Assembly: GCA_029893765.1 (NCBI GenBank)
Contig: JARXZD010000003.1
Coordinates: 1 to 64,000, forward strand
Reading direction: 5' to 3'
DNA from: Bacilli bacterium PM5-9
GTDB lineage: Bacteria > Bacillota_I > Bacilli_A > JAJDGJ01
Length of the DNA stretch: 64,000 nt
The notes below the pieces were generated by a model, which worked only from the letters and a program-made list of their open reading frames with translations, was not told the origin of the DNA and did no database searches. The translations under genes were made by a program, and so were the position numbers. Positions 45,229 to 55,628 of this stretch are shown one piece after another (position 1 is the first letter of the stretch; each line of letters begins with the position of its first letter).

Positions 45229-46444
45229 AATATGATTGTCCCATTTTAAGATTAAATACTGATGTTGGTTCTAAACGACAAACTTTATTACAATCTCCTT
45301 TAGAACTATATCCTAAACCAAACCAGTAATCCTTTTGTTTTTTATACTGATTAACTACCGTACTAACATCAGCAGTATTATGTCTTAATACCTCAACATG
45401 AACATGTGGTCCTGTTGAAGCGCCAGTATTACCTAAGTATGCTATTGCATCTCCTTTATTAAAGCCATTGACACCTGCAAAATCACTAAGATGCGCAAAT
45501 ATTAATGTATAAACATAATCACCTTTTTTAGTAACTATAACAATATGTTTACCATATCCGCCACCTGAATTAGCAGTTGCTAAAAGAGCACCTTTAGCTG
45601 GAGCAGTTATTGGTGTACCAACTTTATTTGAGACATCTATACCTGGATGCCATCCGCCACCTGAATAATACCATGTTCTTGCAGTAACAACACCTTTTTT
45701 AATTGGTCTACCCCACTTTGAATTATCTTTCAATTTAGATAAATCAATTTTTTCTATGCTATCATTATATACAGCACCAGATGAACCACCACTGCTCATT
45801 TTAGAATATAAATCAGCTTCTTTTCTTCTAAACTCTCTAAGAAGTTGTTTTTGTTTCTTTTTTGTTTTATTTAATTTTTTGATATCTTCTTCTAAATTCT
45901 TCTGGTTATCTTCTAATTCTTTTTCTGTTTTATCTAAATCATAAATAGCCTCAATATTTGCTTTATTAATTTGAGATATTCCATCAATTCTTGTCATTAA
46001 ATTTTCTAAATTTGTTGATCCCATAATAATATCTATTATCTGATTTTCATCAGAAAAATATTGCATTGTGCTTAAACGGTCTAAAACATCTTTATCTAAT
46101 AAAGCCATTTTTCTTTTACTTTCAGCCATTTTTCTTTTATTCTCTTTAATTAACTTTTCTTTTTTCGCAACAATTTTATCATTTTGTTGGATTAATTTTG
46201 AAAGCTTATCAGCATTCATTTTTGAATCTGTTAGAGAATCTTCCATTTTAGTTGTTTCAGAATTTGTTTTCTTTTTATATTCCTCAAACTCAAGACATGC
46301 TTGTTTGTTTATTTCATAACTTGATCTTTTAGAACAAATTTTTTCATAATAATCATAATTTTTTGCAAAGTCAATTTCTGCTTCAACATTTGCAGCAACA
46401 AAAATGACTAATATTGATATTAAAAACGATATCTTCTTTTTCAT
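45227..46444 (-). CDS. Secreted M23 (LytM) family peptidase with coiled coil
   Basis: About 405 residues: signal peptide (MKKKISFLISILVIFVAANV), a long coiled coil (~45-235, rich in K/E/D/N with heptad spacing), and a C-terminal LytM domain. Zinc ligands are visible in GGWHPGIDVSN and GPHVHVEV. The layout matches EnvC/NlpD-like wall hydrolases or activators linked to cell division. With both the HxxxD and HxH motifs intact it is probably catalytically active. ATG 46444 follows GAGGTGG; the longer frame (46459) begins upstream of that site. Confidence 0.9.
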   Translation of the reverse strand: MKKKISFLISILVIFVAANVEAEIDFAKNYDYYEKICSKRSSYEINKQACLEFEEYKKKTNSETTKMEDSLTDSKMNADKLSKLIQQNDKIVAKKEKLIKENKRKMAESKRKMALLDKDVLDRLSTMQYFSDENQIIDIIMGSTNLENLMTRIDGISQINKANIEAIYDLDKTEKELEDNQKNLEEDIKKLNKTKKKQKQLLREFRRKEADLYSKMSSGGSSGAVYNDSIEKIDLSKLKDNSKWGRPIKKGVVTARTWYYSGGGWHPGIDVSNKVGTPITAPAKGALLATANSGGGYGKHIVIVTKKGDYVYTLIFAHLSDFAGVNGFNKGDAIAYLGNTGASTGPHVHVEVLRHNTADVSTVVNQYKKQKDYWFGLGYSSKGDCNKVCRLEPTSVFNLKMGQSY

Positions 46445-46530
46445 TTTTCCACCTCGCATTAGATATTATATCATACAATTTAAATTTAATTTATGAATTT
46501 TTTATATATATTGAGACCTCTCAATAATAT

Positions 46531-47586
46531 TTATTCTTTAATTAAAATTTTTTTGCCTAATTTTATAAAATTTTGTTCTATATATTTGTATGATAACCAA
46601 GATACTACGGTTGTCACACAAAAAGCTGCTATTGTACCAATTGCACTTTCTGATGGAATTATTATTAAAATCAAATTATGAATTAAGTAAAAACTATAAC
46701 CTATATTACCATAAAACATTAAGATTTTATTAGAAAAAAGTTTATTAATTATACCATTTTTAAAAATACAGTAATAAAATATTGAAAATCCTGTAATAGC
46801 TGCCAATGGCATTGCAATTATTTCTCTTGATAAAGCTTCTTTTCTAAATCCAAAAAAACTATCTATTCCAACTGCAATATAATAATCAGATAAAATAGCT
46901 ACAGGTAATGCAAAAATTGCAAGAACAGCCAATATTGTTTCTTTTTTTCTTAATGCAATTTGAAGCTTTTGTGAATTGAAAACCATTGACAATAACATTC
47001 CCGCACAAAATAAATCAAAATATATTAATGCATTAATAAATCCATAATAGGGAAACATTACTCGCAAACCACAACTAAAAACTCCAATTGCTACTACAAT
47101 AATTACTCTCTTTTTTAATGTTTTTTGTGCATAAATAAAAATTGCAAGTAATGGTAATAATAAATAAAATTGAACTTCAATAACTAATGTCCACAATTGT
47201 GATGCCATTAAAAACGGAAATGGTGTTTCACTTTTACCTTGTAACATCAAAAGATTTGAAATTAATACTTTTGGTGTCGCCCATGAATTATGCATCACAA
47301 AAATTCTATATAAATATGTGATTACCACTGTAATAAAATATGCAGGATATATTCTAAAAAACCTTTTTATAAAATAATTATAGTAATCATTTTGCGTTAA
47401 TTGTTGTCCATTTTCACCTTTTTTACTAAAAGTCATCATAATTAAAAAGCCTGACAAAATAAAAAAGTAATATACTCCTGCTTGTGCAAAACTTATTGGA
47501 AAATTATTTTTAGTATATAAAGCATGACCTAAAAAAACTGCTATGACTGCTAATCCTCTAATTCCATCTAAACTTGATATCTTCAT
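46531..47586 (-). CDS. OafA-type O-acyltransferase
   Basis: 351 residues, about ten helices. Family motif at the start: SLDGIRGLAVIAVFLGHALY with Arg and His; YFFILSGFLIMM and FFRIYPAYFI follow. OafA-like proteins transfer acetyl groups to surface polysaccharides. Its start overlaps the neuA stop by one base, so it is the last gene of the sialic acid cluster and may O-acetylate the sialic-acid polymer. Confidence 0.85.
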   Translation of the reverse strand: MKISSLDGIRGLAVIAVFLGHALYTKNNFPISFAQAGVYYFFILSGFLIMMTFSKKGENGQQLTQNDYYNYFIKRFFRIYPAYFITVVITYLYRIFVMHNSWATPKVLISNLLMLQGKSETPFPFLMASQLWTLVIEVQFYLLLPLLAIFIYAQKTLKKRVIIVVAIGVFSCGLRVMFPYYGFINALIYFDLFCAGMLLSMVFNSQKLQIALRKKETILAVLAIFALPVAILSDYYIAVGIDSFFGFRKEALSREIIAMPLAAITGFSIFYYCIFKNGIINKLFSNKILMFYGNIGYSFYLIHNLILIIIPSESAIGTIAAFCVTTVVSWLSYKYIEQNFIKLGKKILIKE

Positions 47587-48296
47587 TAAACATCCTCTGT
47601 TTCTAAATTGTTTTTTTGCATCAACATAAATTCCGCGAACTGAAAATCACTATAATTATCTATATCAATAGATGAAGGTGCATCCATTATGTATGCATAA
47701 TCATTTTTATTAAAATCTGTACTATCTGTTAATAAATCAACTTCATTTATATATATTGCTCCATTGCACACATATACTTCTTCTAAGTCCTGTGTTCTTG
47801 CATGGTCTTCAATATTATCCATGAAAAAATTTAGTTTTCCGGTCTCGTCAACTTTTCTCATGAAATTTGGGTGCTGATCGACTTTTACAACACTAACCAC
47901 AGATGATTTTTTTTCTAAAAATGTCTCTATTGCATTATCTATATCTTTTTCTGTTCTAAATGGTGATGTTGGTTGTAATAGAACAATAACATTTTTTTTA
48001 TTTTTAAGGCCTCTTTTATCAATTTCATATAATATTGTATCTATTGTTTTTGACGTTGAACTAGCATATTTTTCATCTCTTAAGCTGTTCTCATTTATTC
48101 CATATTCTTTAGCAATATTTAATATCTCTATTGAATCAGTTGATACAATTATATCAGAAATATATTTTGATTTTTTTGCAGAAGCAATCGTGTAACTAAT
48201 TAGTGGTTGTGAATTTAATAATAAAATATTTTTGTTTTTTAATCTTTTGCTACCTTTTCTAGCAGGTATTACTGCAATAAAATTATAATTACTCAA
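47586..48296 (-). CDS. neuA: CMP-N-acetylneuraminate cytidylyltransferase
   Basis: 236 residues. The nucleotide-binding motif is AVIPARKGSKRLKNKN; VLLQPTSPFRTEKDID and the metal-binding DIDNYSDF segment near the C-terminus are conserved. It activates the nonulosonic acid to its CMP form for transfer. It overlaps neuC by 8 bp. CMP-legionaminate synthases look similar, but the absence of other legionaminate genes favours sialic acid. Confidence 0.92.
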   Translation of the reverse strand: MSNYNFIAVIPARKGSKRLKNKNILLLNSQPLISYTIASAKKSKYISDIIVSTDSIEILNIAKEYGINENSLRDEKYASSTSKTIDTILYEIDKRGLKNKKNVIVLLQPTSPFRTEKDIDNAIETFLEKKSSVVSVVKVDQHPNFMRKVDETGKLNFFMDNIEDHARTQDLEEVYVCNGAIYINEVDLLTDSTDFNKNDYAYIMDAPSSIDIDNYSDFQFAEFMLMQKNNLETEDV

Positions 48297-49425
48297 TGTC
48301 TACAAACCTTTTTTGTATATCAATTTCAAATATTTTACCACTTTTTAATATTTCTATAAACTTCTTTGTACTATCCCCATCACCAAAAACCATTTCATTA
48401 TTTATATCAATATTATCAACTTTTTCTATTGCTGATAATATTTCAGTCTTATTTTCTGCTACATGAATTATATTTTTTTGATTATCAATATTATATCTTC
48501 CACTTTGTCTGCTACCAATATCTATTGCAACTTTATTAAAAACACCTGCTTCTCTTATACCAGCACTAGAATTACCAACAATATAATGACAATTTTTCAA
48601 ACATGTAATAAAATATTCAAATCTTATTGAAGGAAATATTCTAAATCTTTTATTATTTTTTAATCGCTCTAATTCTTTAATAATTATTTTTGAACCAGTA
48701 TCATTATTTGGATAAACTACAATGTAATTTCTATTAGATTCAATTAAAGCATCAACATATTCTTTAATATTATCACTTAGTAATGTAACTTCACTAACTA
48801 CAGGATGGTACATACTAATAGCATAATCTTCAAAAGGGACATCATATTTTTCTTTAAACTGTTGAAATGTTGGAATATTTTTTGAAAGCATAATATCTAT
48901 ATCTGGTGATCCTATAACAAAAATACTATCTTCTGATTCACCTAATTGAATTATTCTGTTTTTTGACTCTTCATTTGCTACTAAATGAATATGCGACATT
49001 TTCGTAATAGCATGTCTAAATGATTCATCTATAGTTCCACTTATTTCTCCGCCCTCAATGTGAGCTACTCTTATATTATTGATTGCACCTGTCAATGCTC
49101 CAGCTAATGCTTCTAATCTATCACCATGAACAACAATTAAATCAGGTCTATTATTTTCAACGAACTCTGAAATAATTGTTATTGTTTTTGCTAATTGCAA
49201 ATCCATTTTATTGTCATCTGCATAGTTAGACTTTTGATGAATATTTTTATAATTATCTTTTTTTATTTCATTTACAGTATAACCATAATCTTCTAACAAA
49301 TGCATACCTGTAACTAAAATATGCAAATCAAAATTATCTAATTGTTCTACAGCTTTCATCAAACTTTTCAATTTTCCATAATCAGCTCTTGTTCCTGTAA
49401 CAAATAAAATTTTTTTATTTTCCAT
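48289..49425 (-). CDS. neuC: UDP-N-acetylglucosamine 2-epimerase, hydrolysing
   Basis: About 378 residues with the GT-B-like epimerase fold. Landmarks: [48 protein letters not shown] (catalytic and UDP contacts), [20 protein letters not shown] and [11 protein letters not shown]. It releases ManNAc and UDP, the first committed step. ATG 49425 follows GGAG with an 8-nt spacer. It overlaps neuB by 11 bp. Confidence 0.93.
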   Translation of the reverse strand: MENKKILFVTGTRADYGKLKSLMKAVEQLDNFDLHILVTGMHLLEDYGYTVNEIKKDNYKNIHQKSNYADDNKMDLQLAKTITIISEFVENNRPDLIVVHGDRLEALAGALTGAINNIRVAHIEGGEISGTIDESFRHAITKMSHIHLVANEESKNRIIQLGESEDSIFVIGSPDIDIMLSKNIPTFQQFKEKYDVPFEDYAISMYHPVVSEVTLLSDNIKEYVDALIESNRNYIVVYPNNDTGSKIIIKELERLKNNKRFRIFPSIRFEYFITCLKNCHYIVGNSSAGIREAGVFNKVAIDIGSRQSGRYNIDNQKNIIHVAENKTEILSAIEKVDNIDINNEMVFGDGDSTKKFIEILKSGKIFEIDIQKRFVDIE

Positions 49426-50461
49426 CAAACATACTCCATTCTAAATGAATATCTTTCTTTAAATCTTTATTTGCAATTTTACCTAATAACTCATCATAAT
49501 GCTCAGCTTTTATTTCACCAGTCCCTGGTCTTTTAACCCAAATATTTTCTTCAGTTAATTCTTCACCTGCTTTTATATCTTTTATTGTAACAACAGTCGC
49601 AAATGCAAAATCAATTGTTACTTGTTCTTCTTGAACTGCCTCTTTTTTCCCGCCACGCATCCTCGAAATCTCTTTTGAGCCTTCAATCAATTTTGACATT
49701 TCATTCCCATCCATCGAGCAAACAATATCAGGTCCTTCTCGATCCATTGAATCAGTAAAATGTCTTTCTAAAATTGATGCTCCAAGAGCAGTAGCTGCTA
49801 AACATGCATTATTATTTATTGTATGATCGCTTAAACCAATAATAGCATTTGGAAAAGCTTCCTGTAATTCAACCATTGCACCTAAACGAACTAACTCAAA
49901 TGGAGTTGGATATAAATTTGTAGTATGTAATAATGCATATTCAACATTATATTCTTCTAAAATTGCCACTGTTTTTTCTACACTTTTAATATCATTCATT
50001 CCCGTTGAAACAATCATTGGTTTTCCAAATCTAGCAATATGTCTAATTAAAGGATAATTATTACATTCACCTGATCCAATTTTATATGATGTAACACCCA
50101 TTCTTTCTAATCTATCTGCTGCTGCTCTAGAAAATGGTGTACTTAAAAAAATAAGTCCTTTTTCTTCAACATATCTTTTTAATTCCATTTCATCTTCTTC
50201 ATTTAATGCAGCATTTGCCATTATATTGTAAATTGACTCATCTGCATTTCCAGGAATAACATTTTTTGCTTCACCACTCATTTCATCTTCAACAACATGC
50301 GTTTGATGTTTAACAACTTCTGCACCTGCACGATAAGCAGCATCGACCATTTCTTTTGCTACTTTCAATGAACCATTGTGATTAATTCCAATTTCAGCAA
50401 TTACTAAAGGAGGAAAATCCAATCCAATTTTTCTATCACCAATTGTTATATATTTATTCAT
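49415..50461 (-). CDS. neuB: N-acetylneuraminate synthase
   Basis: 348 residues: TIM barrel (~15-275) with [40 protein letters not shown] and GLSDHT, then a C-terminal antifreeze-like SAF domain (~285-345, [20 protein letters not shown]). It condenses ManNAc with PEP to Neu5Ac. It is the first biosynthetic gene after the ABC ATPase, 5 bp away. Confidence 0.93.
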   Translation of the reverse strand: MNKYITIGDRKIGLDFPPLVIAEIGINHNGSLKVAKEMVDAAYRAGAEVVKHQTHVVEDEMSGEAKNVIPGNADESIYNIMANAALNEEDEMELKRYVEEKGLIFLSTPFSRAAADRLERMGVTSYKIGSGECNNYPLIRHIARFGKPMIVSTGMNDIKSVEKTVAILEEYNVEYALLHTTNLYPTPFELVRLGAMVELQEAFPNAIIGLSDHTINNNACLAATALGASILERHFTDSMDREGPDIVCSMDGNEMSKLIEGSKEISRMRGGKKEAVQEEQVTIDFAFATVVTIKDIKAGEELTEENIWVKRPGTGEIKAEHYDELLGKIANKDLKKDIHLEWSMFDGK

Positions 50462-50466
50462 ATTAA

Positions 50467-51534
50467 CTACTCCTTTATTTTAAATTTTCTATTTTTAACT
50501 ATAGGTAATCTAAACCCACCACTTGAATCAATTGCTTGAATCGAGACAGTGTATTGTCCTGGTTTAAGCTCACATCTATTAATATCAAAATTAATACTAT
50601 CCTCAATATTTTTATTAAATGTAAAATCATCCAAAGTAAATATATCAACTACCATTGCCTCTAAGTCTCTAATTATGACATTTAAAAATAACTCTTCTTC
50701 AAAATCTGAAGCAGAATATTTCAAATAAGTATTAATTGGTTCATTTTTCAAATATTCTCTGCTTTCATTATCAAAAGTATATTTTAATAATGTAAGTGCC
50801 TTATCTTTTTCAATCTTATCAACAACTGAATTATAATAATTGGCAATTTCATCAGTTGTTCCATCTTTAATTTTAACACCTTCATCTAAAAGTATAGCTC
50901 TATTACAAAAAGAAAGTATACTATCAGAACTATGACTAACATAAATTATAGTCTTATTTCTTTCTTTAAATTCTCTAATTTTTTCTAAACATTTTCTTTT
51001 AAATGCCGAATCACCAACTGCTAGTGCTTCATCAATTATTAAAATATCAGGGTTGATATTAATCGAAATTGAAAAACCTAATTTAGATTTCATTCCGCTA
51101 GAATATTGCTTTACAGGTATATCAATATATTCTCCAACTTCAGAAAAATCAATTATTTCTTGCTCAATATTTTCAATTTCTTCTTTTTTCATTCCGAGTA
51201 ACTTTAATTTTAAATAAATATTTTCTCTACCTGTCATTTCATTAACAAGAAAAGATTTAACAGCAAGCATAGCTACTGAGCCATCAATTCTCATTTCACC
51301 ACTAGTTGGAAAAGTAACTCCAGTTAGAATTTTAAGTAATGTCGATTTACCACTACCATTCTTACCTATAACTCCTACTACATCTCCAGGATAAATTTTT
51401 AAATCAATATTATCTAATGCTAACTTGTAATTAGCAGACTTACCGCCATTTAACATTGCCATAAAGCGATGTCTTTTACTATAGTTCAAATAATATCTTT
51501 TATTAATATTTTTCAATTCAATTATTGGTTCCAT
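50467..51534 (-). CDS. Polysaccharide ABC exporter ATPase with Wzt-like C-terminal domain
   Basis: 355 residues. ATPase domain (~1-245): Walker [13 protein letters not shown], signature [12 protein letters not shown], Walker [13 protein letters not shown], all of the TagH/Wzt/KpsT class. A second domain of about 105 residues (~250-355) is predicted to be mostly beta strand and ends [13 protein letters not shown], the expected layout of a Wzt carbohydrate-binding module. In Wzt the extra domain checks the finished polymer before export, so this transporter probably recognises its glycan directly. The partner permease is at 53939. Confidence 0.9.
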   Translation of the reverse strand: MEPIIELKNINKRYYLNYSKRHRFMAMLNGGKSANYKLALDNIDLKIYPGDVVGVIGKNGSGKSTLLKILTGVTFPTSGEMRIDGSVAMLAVKSFLVNEMTGRENIYLKLKLLGMKKEEIENIEQEIIDFSEVGEYIDIPVKQYSSGMKSKLGFSISININPDILIIDEALAVGDSAFKRKCLEKIREFKERNKTIIYVSHSSDSILSFCNRAILLDEGVKIKDGTTDEIANYYNSVVDKIEKDKALTLLKYTFDNESREYLKNEPINTYLKYSASDFEEELFLNVIIRDLEAMVVDIFTLDDFTFNKNIEDSINFDINRCELKPGQYTVSIQAIDSSGGFRLPIVKNRKFKIKE

Positions 51535-51550
51535 TTAACCCCACCTTTAT

Positions 51551-53920
51551 TTAAAAAATTGTTTTATCCAATTTATTATCTTTATCTTTAACATTATTAT
51601 ATGCATCTAAAAGTTCTACCTCATCATCGACGATTGGAGTATCAAATTGTTCGGTAAAAAAGCGCATGTATTCTATTCCTTCAAGATTTAATAAGATAAC
51701 TTGTTTTCCAACAGCATATCCTTCAATAACAGATGTTGAATACACTCCAACTAACACTTTAGCATTTTTTATTGTATCATATATTGACTCTTCTTTTAGT
51801 GAAACAAAAAACATATTATCCAGATTTTCACATTCTTTAAATATACTATAAATACTTTCATTCTCATGCGGATGCCAACGATATAATACTTTTATACTCG
51901 GATTATTTTTTGCAAAGTTATATGCTATTTTTAATATATCTATTCCAATTGCATTTTGTGATAAAAACGCCACATCAAAATCAGGTTCTTTATTGCTTTC
52001 AATTTTTAAATTTTCATAAAAGAATTTATTTGGATATTCAATATATTCAAATGTATTGTATCTATCTAATTCTTTTTTCCAAAAATCTGACCAAATAACC
52101 ATTTTATCTGGCTTTAATTCTTTGCTTTTATTAAATGAATAACCTAAATGGCCAGTTTCAATTGCTGCATATTGAAATTCAATTGTATTGATTCCAAAAA
52201 ATTTAGCACATTCGTATATCCATTGTTTATATGGGCCAACTATATATACATTATTTGGAGAAATCTCGTTAAATAAACAAAAATAATAAGTCATTTCAAA
52301 TAGTGCACGTCTAATCCAATACTTTGCACGACGTTTTGTATTATACTCCACACCAATATCATTAAATATATCTTTTGATAATTCTTCTAAATACTCTTTG
52401 TCATTATTGCTTAAGAAAACTTTAACTTTCTCCATTCTACAAAATGCATTTGTAAATATAAGATATCCATCTAAATATCTCATGTTATCTGTTTTATCTG
52501 AAATGTGATCAATCCAAAATGGATACTCACAAACAATCGTTTTATTTTCATCTAATTTTTCATCAATGAAATAATATGAATTCACATCAATGTTTTTATT
52601 ATCCACAAATATTTTTCTTAAATTATCAAAAACCATATTATCAATGTTTTTACTTTTATATAAGGGACTATTTTTAAAATCCATATACTTCCAAGCTGAC
52701 TCAGCTACTGACATAGGATTTTCTTTAATAATATCTTTTTTTGCTTTAAACATATCAGCACGTTCAGCAACTAACTGTAAAATATGATTCACAATAAAAA
52801 ATCTTCCAATTTGCCAAAATTTAATGGAATTTATACTTTTTTCAAGTAAATTATATCTTTTTTCAATTTTTTCAATATCCTTTATCCTTTGGTAATCAGT
52901 TTCGGATTTAGGATCAATTATAACATTGCTTTTTGTTTTTAAAATATATTTTTTATATAAATCACTTTCAATGAATTTTTTCCAAATTTTATTTAAAAAT
53001 TTCTGATCTTTATTTATTTGATAGTAAATATATTGTCCTATCATTCTTAAATTCTTTTTTTCATTACCATTACATGTATCAAGGAAAGAAGAATATGGAG
53101 CTCTAATTACTTCTCCATTAATTGATATATATATAATTTTATATGTATTAAAAAAAACTGATAAAAAATTATAAATAGCACCTGGTTTTCTTTTAGCTTT
53201 ATTTTTCAATTTATATTTTCTAGAAAATATAATATTATTAAAAGCCTTAACTTTATCTATTATATAAACATTTGGAACACCTTTATATAGTTTTAAATAA
53301 TTTAATGACTCATAACTTTTTAAATTAGTATTTTTAAATTTAATAATTTTATGAATATTACCAGATAAATCAAGCGATAATTGTTTAAAAGACAAAGTTA
53401 ATTCACCATCTCTATACGAACATAAATACCCTCTTTTTTTGATTCCTTCATATTCAATATTCAAAAAAATATGGTCAATTTTACTTTCAATAATACTTTT
53501 TTTATTTAATGTTATCTCTATTCCACTATAATACATCGTAGAAATTCCATTAGTATCATATTTAAATTCAGGTTTTTCAATAATCTCTATTTTCTTAATT
53601 AATTCATTATCACCACTATAATTAATTGAACCTTTACTAAAAAATGATAAATTTTCAATAAAAGTAAATCCAGTTAAAATATATTCATCTTGTTTTTCCA
53701 CAATTTCAGTAATAATTGGATAAAATCCGCAATAATCAGTAATATCAAGTTTACTTCTTTCTCTTTTGTCTAACCTCATATATAAAACTGGATGTAAATA
53801 TATTCTTCCATTTCTTAAAAAAGGAACTTCAAATTTCGGACTTGATTTTAAAGTACTAATTAAATCTATTATGTCTTTATCATCGGTATTTATATCATTA
53901 AGATTAATTTTGCTTTGCAT
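51551..53920 (-). CDS. Large putative glycosyl- or polymer transferase of the sialic acid locus
   Basis: 789 residues, soluble. Residues ~1-240 are mostly beta strand and unassigned; ~330-480 helical. The C-terminal half looks like a GT-B glycosyltransferase. It has FNEISPNNVYIVGPYKQWIY, then IEFQYAAIETGHLGYS (in the position of the QHG-type motif of capsule transferases), a possible donor domain with YRWHPHE (HP at 683-684) and VLVGVYSTSVIEGYAVGK (STS at 728-730). HP followed by an S-S/T pair is a shared feature of several bacterial sialyltransferase families. Its place between the ABC ATPase and permease genes of a neuBCA operon makes a sialyltransferase or polymer synthase plausible, but this is inference. 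Confidence 0.6.
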   Translation of the reverse strand: MQSKINLNDINTDDKDIIDLISTLKSSPKFEVPFLRNGRIYLHPVLYMRLDKRERSKLDITDYCGFYPIITEIVEKQDEYILTGFTFIENLSFFSKGSINYSGDNELIKKIEIIEKPEFKYDTNGISTMYYSGIEITLNKKSIIESKIDHIFLNIEYEGIKKRGYLCSYRDGELTLSFKQLSLDLSGNIHKIIKFKNTNLKSYESLNYLKLYKGVPNVYIIDKVKAFNNIIFSRKYKLKNKAKRKPGAIYNFLSVFFNTYKIIYISINGEVIRAPYSSFLDTCNGNEKKNLRMIGQYIYYQINKDQKFLNKIWKKFIESDLYKKYILKTKSNVIIDPKSETDYQRIKDIEKIEKRYNLLEKSINSIKFWQIGRFFIVNHILQLVAERADMFKAKKDIIKENPMSVAESAWKYMDFKNSPLYKSKNIDNMVFDNLRKIFVDNKNIDVNSYYFIDEKLDENKTIVCEYPFWIDHISDKTDNMRYLDGYLIFTNAFCRMEKVKVFLSNNDKEYLEELSKDIFNDIGVEYNTKRRAKYWIRRALFEMTYYFCLFNEISPNNVYIVGPYKQWIYECAKFFGINTIEFQYAAIETGHLGYSFNKSKELKPDKMVIWSDFWKKELDRYNTFEYIEYPNKFFYENLKIESNKEPDFDVAFLSQNAIGIDILKIAYNFAKNNPSIKVLYRWHPHENESIYSIFKECENLDNMFFVSLKEESIYDTIKNAKVLVGVYSTSVIEGYAVGKQVILLNLEGIEYMRFFTEQFDTPIVDDEVELLDAYNNVKDKDNKLDKTIF

Positions 53921-53938
53921 AAATATGATCGCTCCAAT

Positions 53939-54694
53939 CTAAATAATATCAGGTATAATTTTTCTATTTTTCTTATATAAATAATTACCGATTAATAACA
54001 ATCCTATAGTTAGTCCCCATATGTATATGTGAATTGATAAGTCAACAGATGTTAACCCCTCATTAAATAGTAATGATTTTCTAAATCCATTAATAAAATA
54101 ATAAAATGGATTAAAATTAGCAGCTGGAATATGCTCTCCAGAATATAATATTGGCGTTAACCAAAATAATAAAGTTGTAATTGATTGTATAAATTTTCCA
54201 ATATCACTTATCCAAACAGTCCAAATTGATGTTATTAAACTTAACCCATACATAAAGAAAAATAAAATAACATAATAATATATTACATTTAAATAATTTA
54301 ATGTAATTGGAATTTTGAAAGCAAATAAAACAACAAATACAGTTGCTAAAAGCAAAATATTATTTATAAACCCCTCGAAAATAGTCGACAAAACATACGT
54401 ATTGGAAGAAATAGGTGAATTACTAATATATTTTGCATTTGATTTCATCGCTCTGGAACCACTTTTCAATAATCCACTAATTAATAGCCATGGCACTAAC
54501 CCAATAACTAACCATGGAAAATATGGTGTACCATTAATATCCGCAGATTTTCTTAATCCTATATATATCGCAAAAAAATAAGCAAAAAATCTTGTATATG
54601 GAACCATTATTTCCCATAATGATCCTAAGAAAAAGTCACTATTTTTCATTTTTCTACTTTCTAAAGCAAAAGTTAAAGCATATTTTATATCCAT
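53939..54694 (-). CDS. Polysaccharide ABC exporter permease (TagG/Wzm-like)
   Basis: 251 residues, six helices of the ABC2 membrane type. The motifs GSLWEIMVPYTRFFAYFFAIYIGLR, FPWLVIGLVPWLLISG and the conserved LFWLTPILYS, NPFYYFINGFR are characteristic of TagG/Wzm permeases. It works with the ATPase at 50467 to move a lipid-linked polymer across the membrane. It is the first gene of the operon; its ribosome site lies in a hairpin. Confidence 0.9.
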   Translation of the reverse strand: MDIKYALTFALESRKMKNSDFFLGSLWEIMVPYTRFFAYFFAIYIGLRKSADINGTPYFPWLVIGLVPWLLISGLLKSGSRAMKSNAKYISNSPISSNTYVLSTIFEGFINNILLLATVFVVLFAFKIPITLNYLNVIYYYVILFFFMYGLSLITSIWTVWISDIGKFIQSITTLLFWLTPILYSGEHIPAANFNPFYYFINGFRKSLLFNEGLTSVDLSIHIYIWGLTIGLLLIGNYLYKKNRKIIPDII

Positions 54695-54699
54695 ATCAT

Positions 54700-54716
54700 C
54701 TCAATTAATAATTGAG
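54700..54716 (-). promoter_or_regulatory. Hairpin masking the ribosome site of the export/sialic acid operon
   Basis: CTCAATTA-A-TAATTGAG is a perfect 8-bp inverted repeat; as RNA it folds as a 7-bp stem with a 3-nt loop. The 3' arm supplies the weak ribosome site (TTGAG) 5 nt before the ATG at 54694. It could regulate translation or be an operator at DNA level. Confidence 0.5.
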
Positions 54717-54752
54717 TTCACATCCTTTTCTAAAAACATTTAATCAATAGTT

Positions 54753-54781
54753 ATTATACTAAAATTACCTATGAAAATCAA
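54753..54781 (-). promoter_or_regulatory. Promoter of the export/sialic acid operon
   Basis: Minus strand TTGATT (54781-54776), 17-bp spacer, TATAAT (54758-54753). Confidence 0.65.
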
Positions 54782-54800
54782 TTTCATATATTTTTTGAAT

Positions 54801-55625
54801 TTATAAAAAATTAACTACAATTCCACATAACAATATAAATCCAACAATTAATCGATACACAGCAAATATTCTCATTGGTTTCTTTTGTAAATAAGCAATA
54901 AACTTTTCAATAACAAAATATGCTACTACAAATGAAATAATAAGACCAATAACTATATAACCAATTTCTGGAACACTCAAAGCAGCTTCATATTTAAACA
55001 ATTTATATGCTGAACCTAATAACATTGTTGGAATAGCTAAGAAAAATGAAAATTCAGCAGCAACTACTGTAGAGAACCCCATAATCCAACCACCAATAAT
55101 TGAAGAGGCTGAACGACTAAATCCAGGGAATAAGATTGCTAATGTTTGAAACGCTCCAACAATAAAGGCTTGTTTATAAGTTATTTTATCAATATCATCA
55201 GTTTTAGCATTTTTTCTAAATTTATTTTCACAAATAATCATTAAGATAGCCCCAACAATTAAAGCAAGTGATACTGTAAAACTATTCATAAATTTTGCTT
55301 CAATTATATCATCAAAAAGTAAACCAATTATTCCAGCAGGAACAACAGCAATTGCAATCTTTGCCCAAAAATTAAATCCAACTTCACCAGGCTTTAAATT
55401 CTGTGGTTTAAGCGTATTTAATAACCTTTTACGATATAATACTACAACTGCCATAATCGCACCAACTTGAATTACAACTAACAACAACTTTAAAAAAGGT
55501 GTTGATTCCAATTTTAATAAATCTGAAACTATAATCATATGTCCTGTTGATGAAATAGGTAAAAACTCAGTAATACCTTCAACAATCGCAACAATAACAA
55601 TCTTTAATAAATATAATAAATCCAT
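54801..55625 (-). CDS. uppP: Undecaprenyl-diphosphatase
   Basis: 274 residues, eight helices, BacA family. Catalytic motifs are EGITEFLPISSTGH near the N-terminus and PGFSRSASSIIGG in the middle. It recycles the C55 carrier released by wall and polymer synthesis and confers bacitracin tolerance. It lies 3 bp downstream of rnr. Confidence 0.96.
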   Translation of the reverse strand: MDLLYLLKIVIVAIVEGITEFLPISSTGHMIIVSDLLKLESTPFLKLLLVVIQVGAIMAVVVLYRKRLLNTLKPQNLKPGEVGFNFWAKIAIAVVPAGIIGLLFDDIIEAKFMNSFTVSLALIVGAILMIICENKFRKNAKTDDIDKITYKQAFIVGAFQTLAILFPGFSRSASSIIGGWIMGFSTVVAAEFSFFLAIPTMLLGSAYKLFKYEAALSVPEIGYIVIGLIISFVVAYFVIEKFIAYLQKKPMRIFAVYRLIVGFILLCGIVVNFL

Positions 55626-55628
55626 ACA

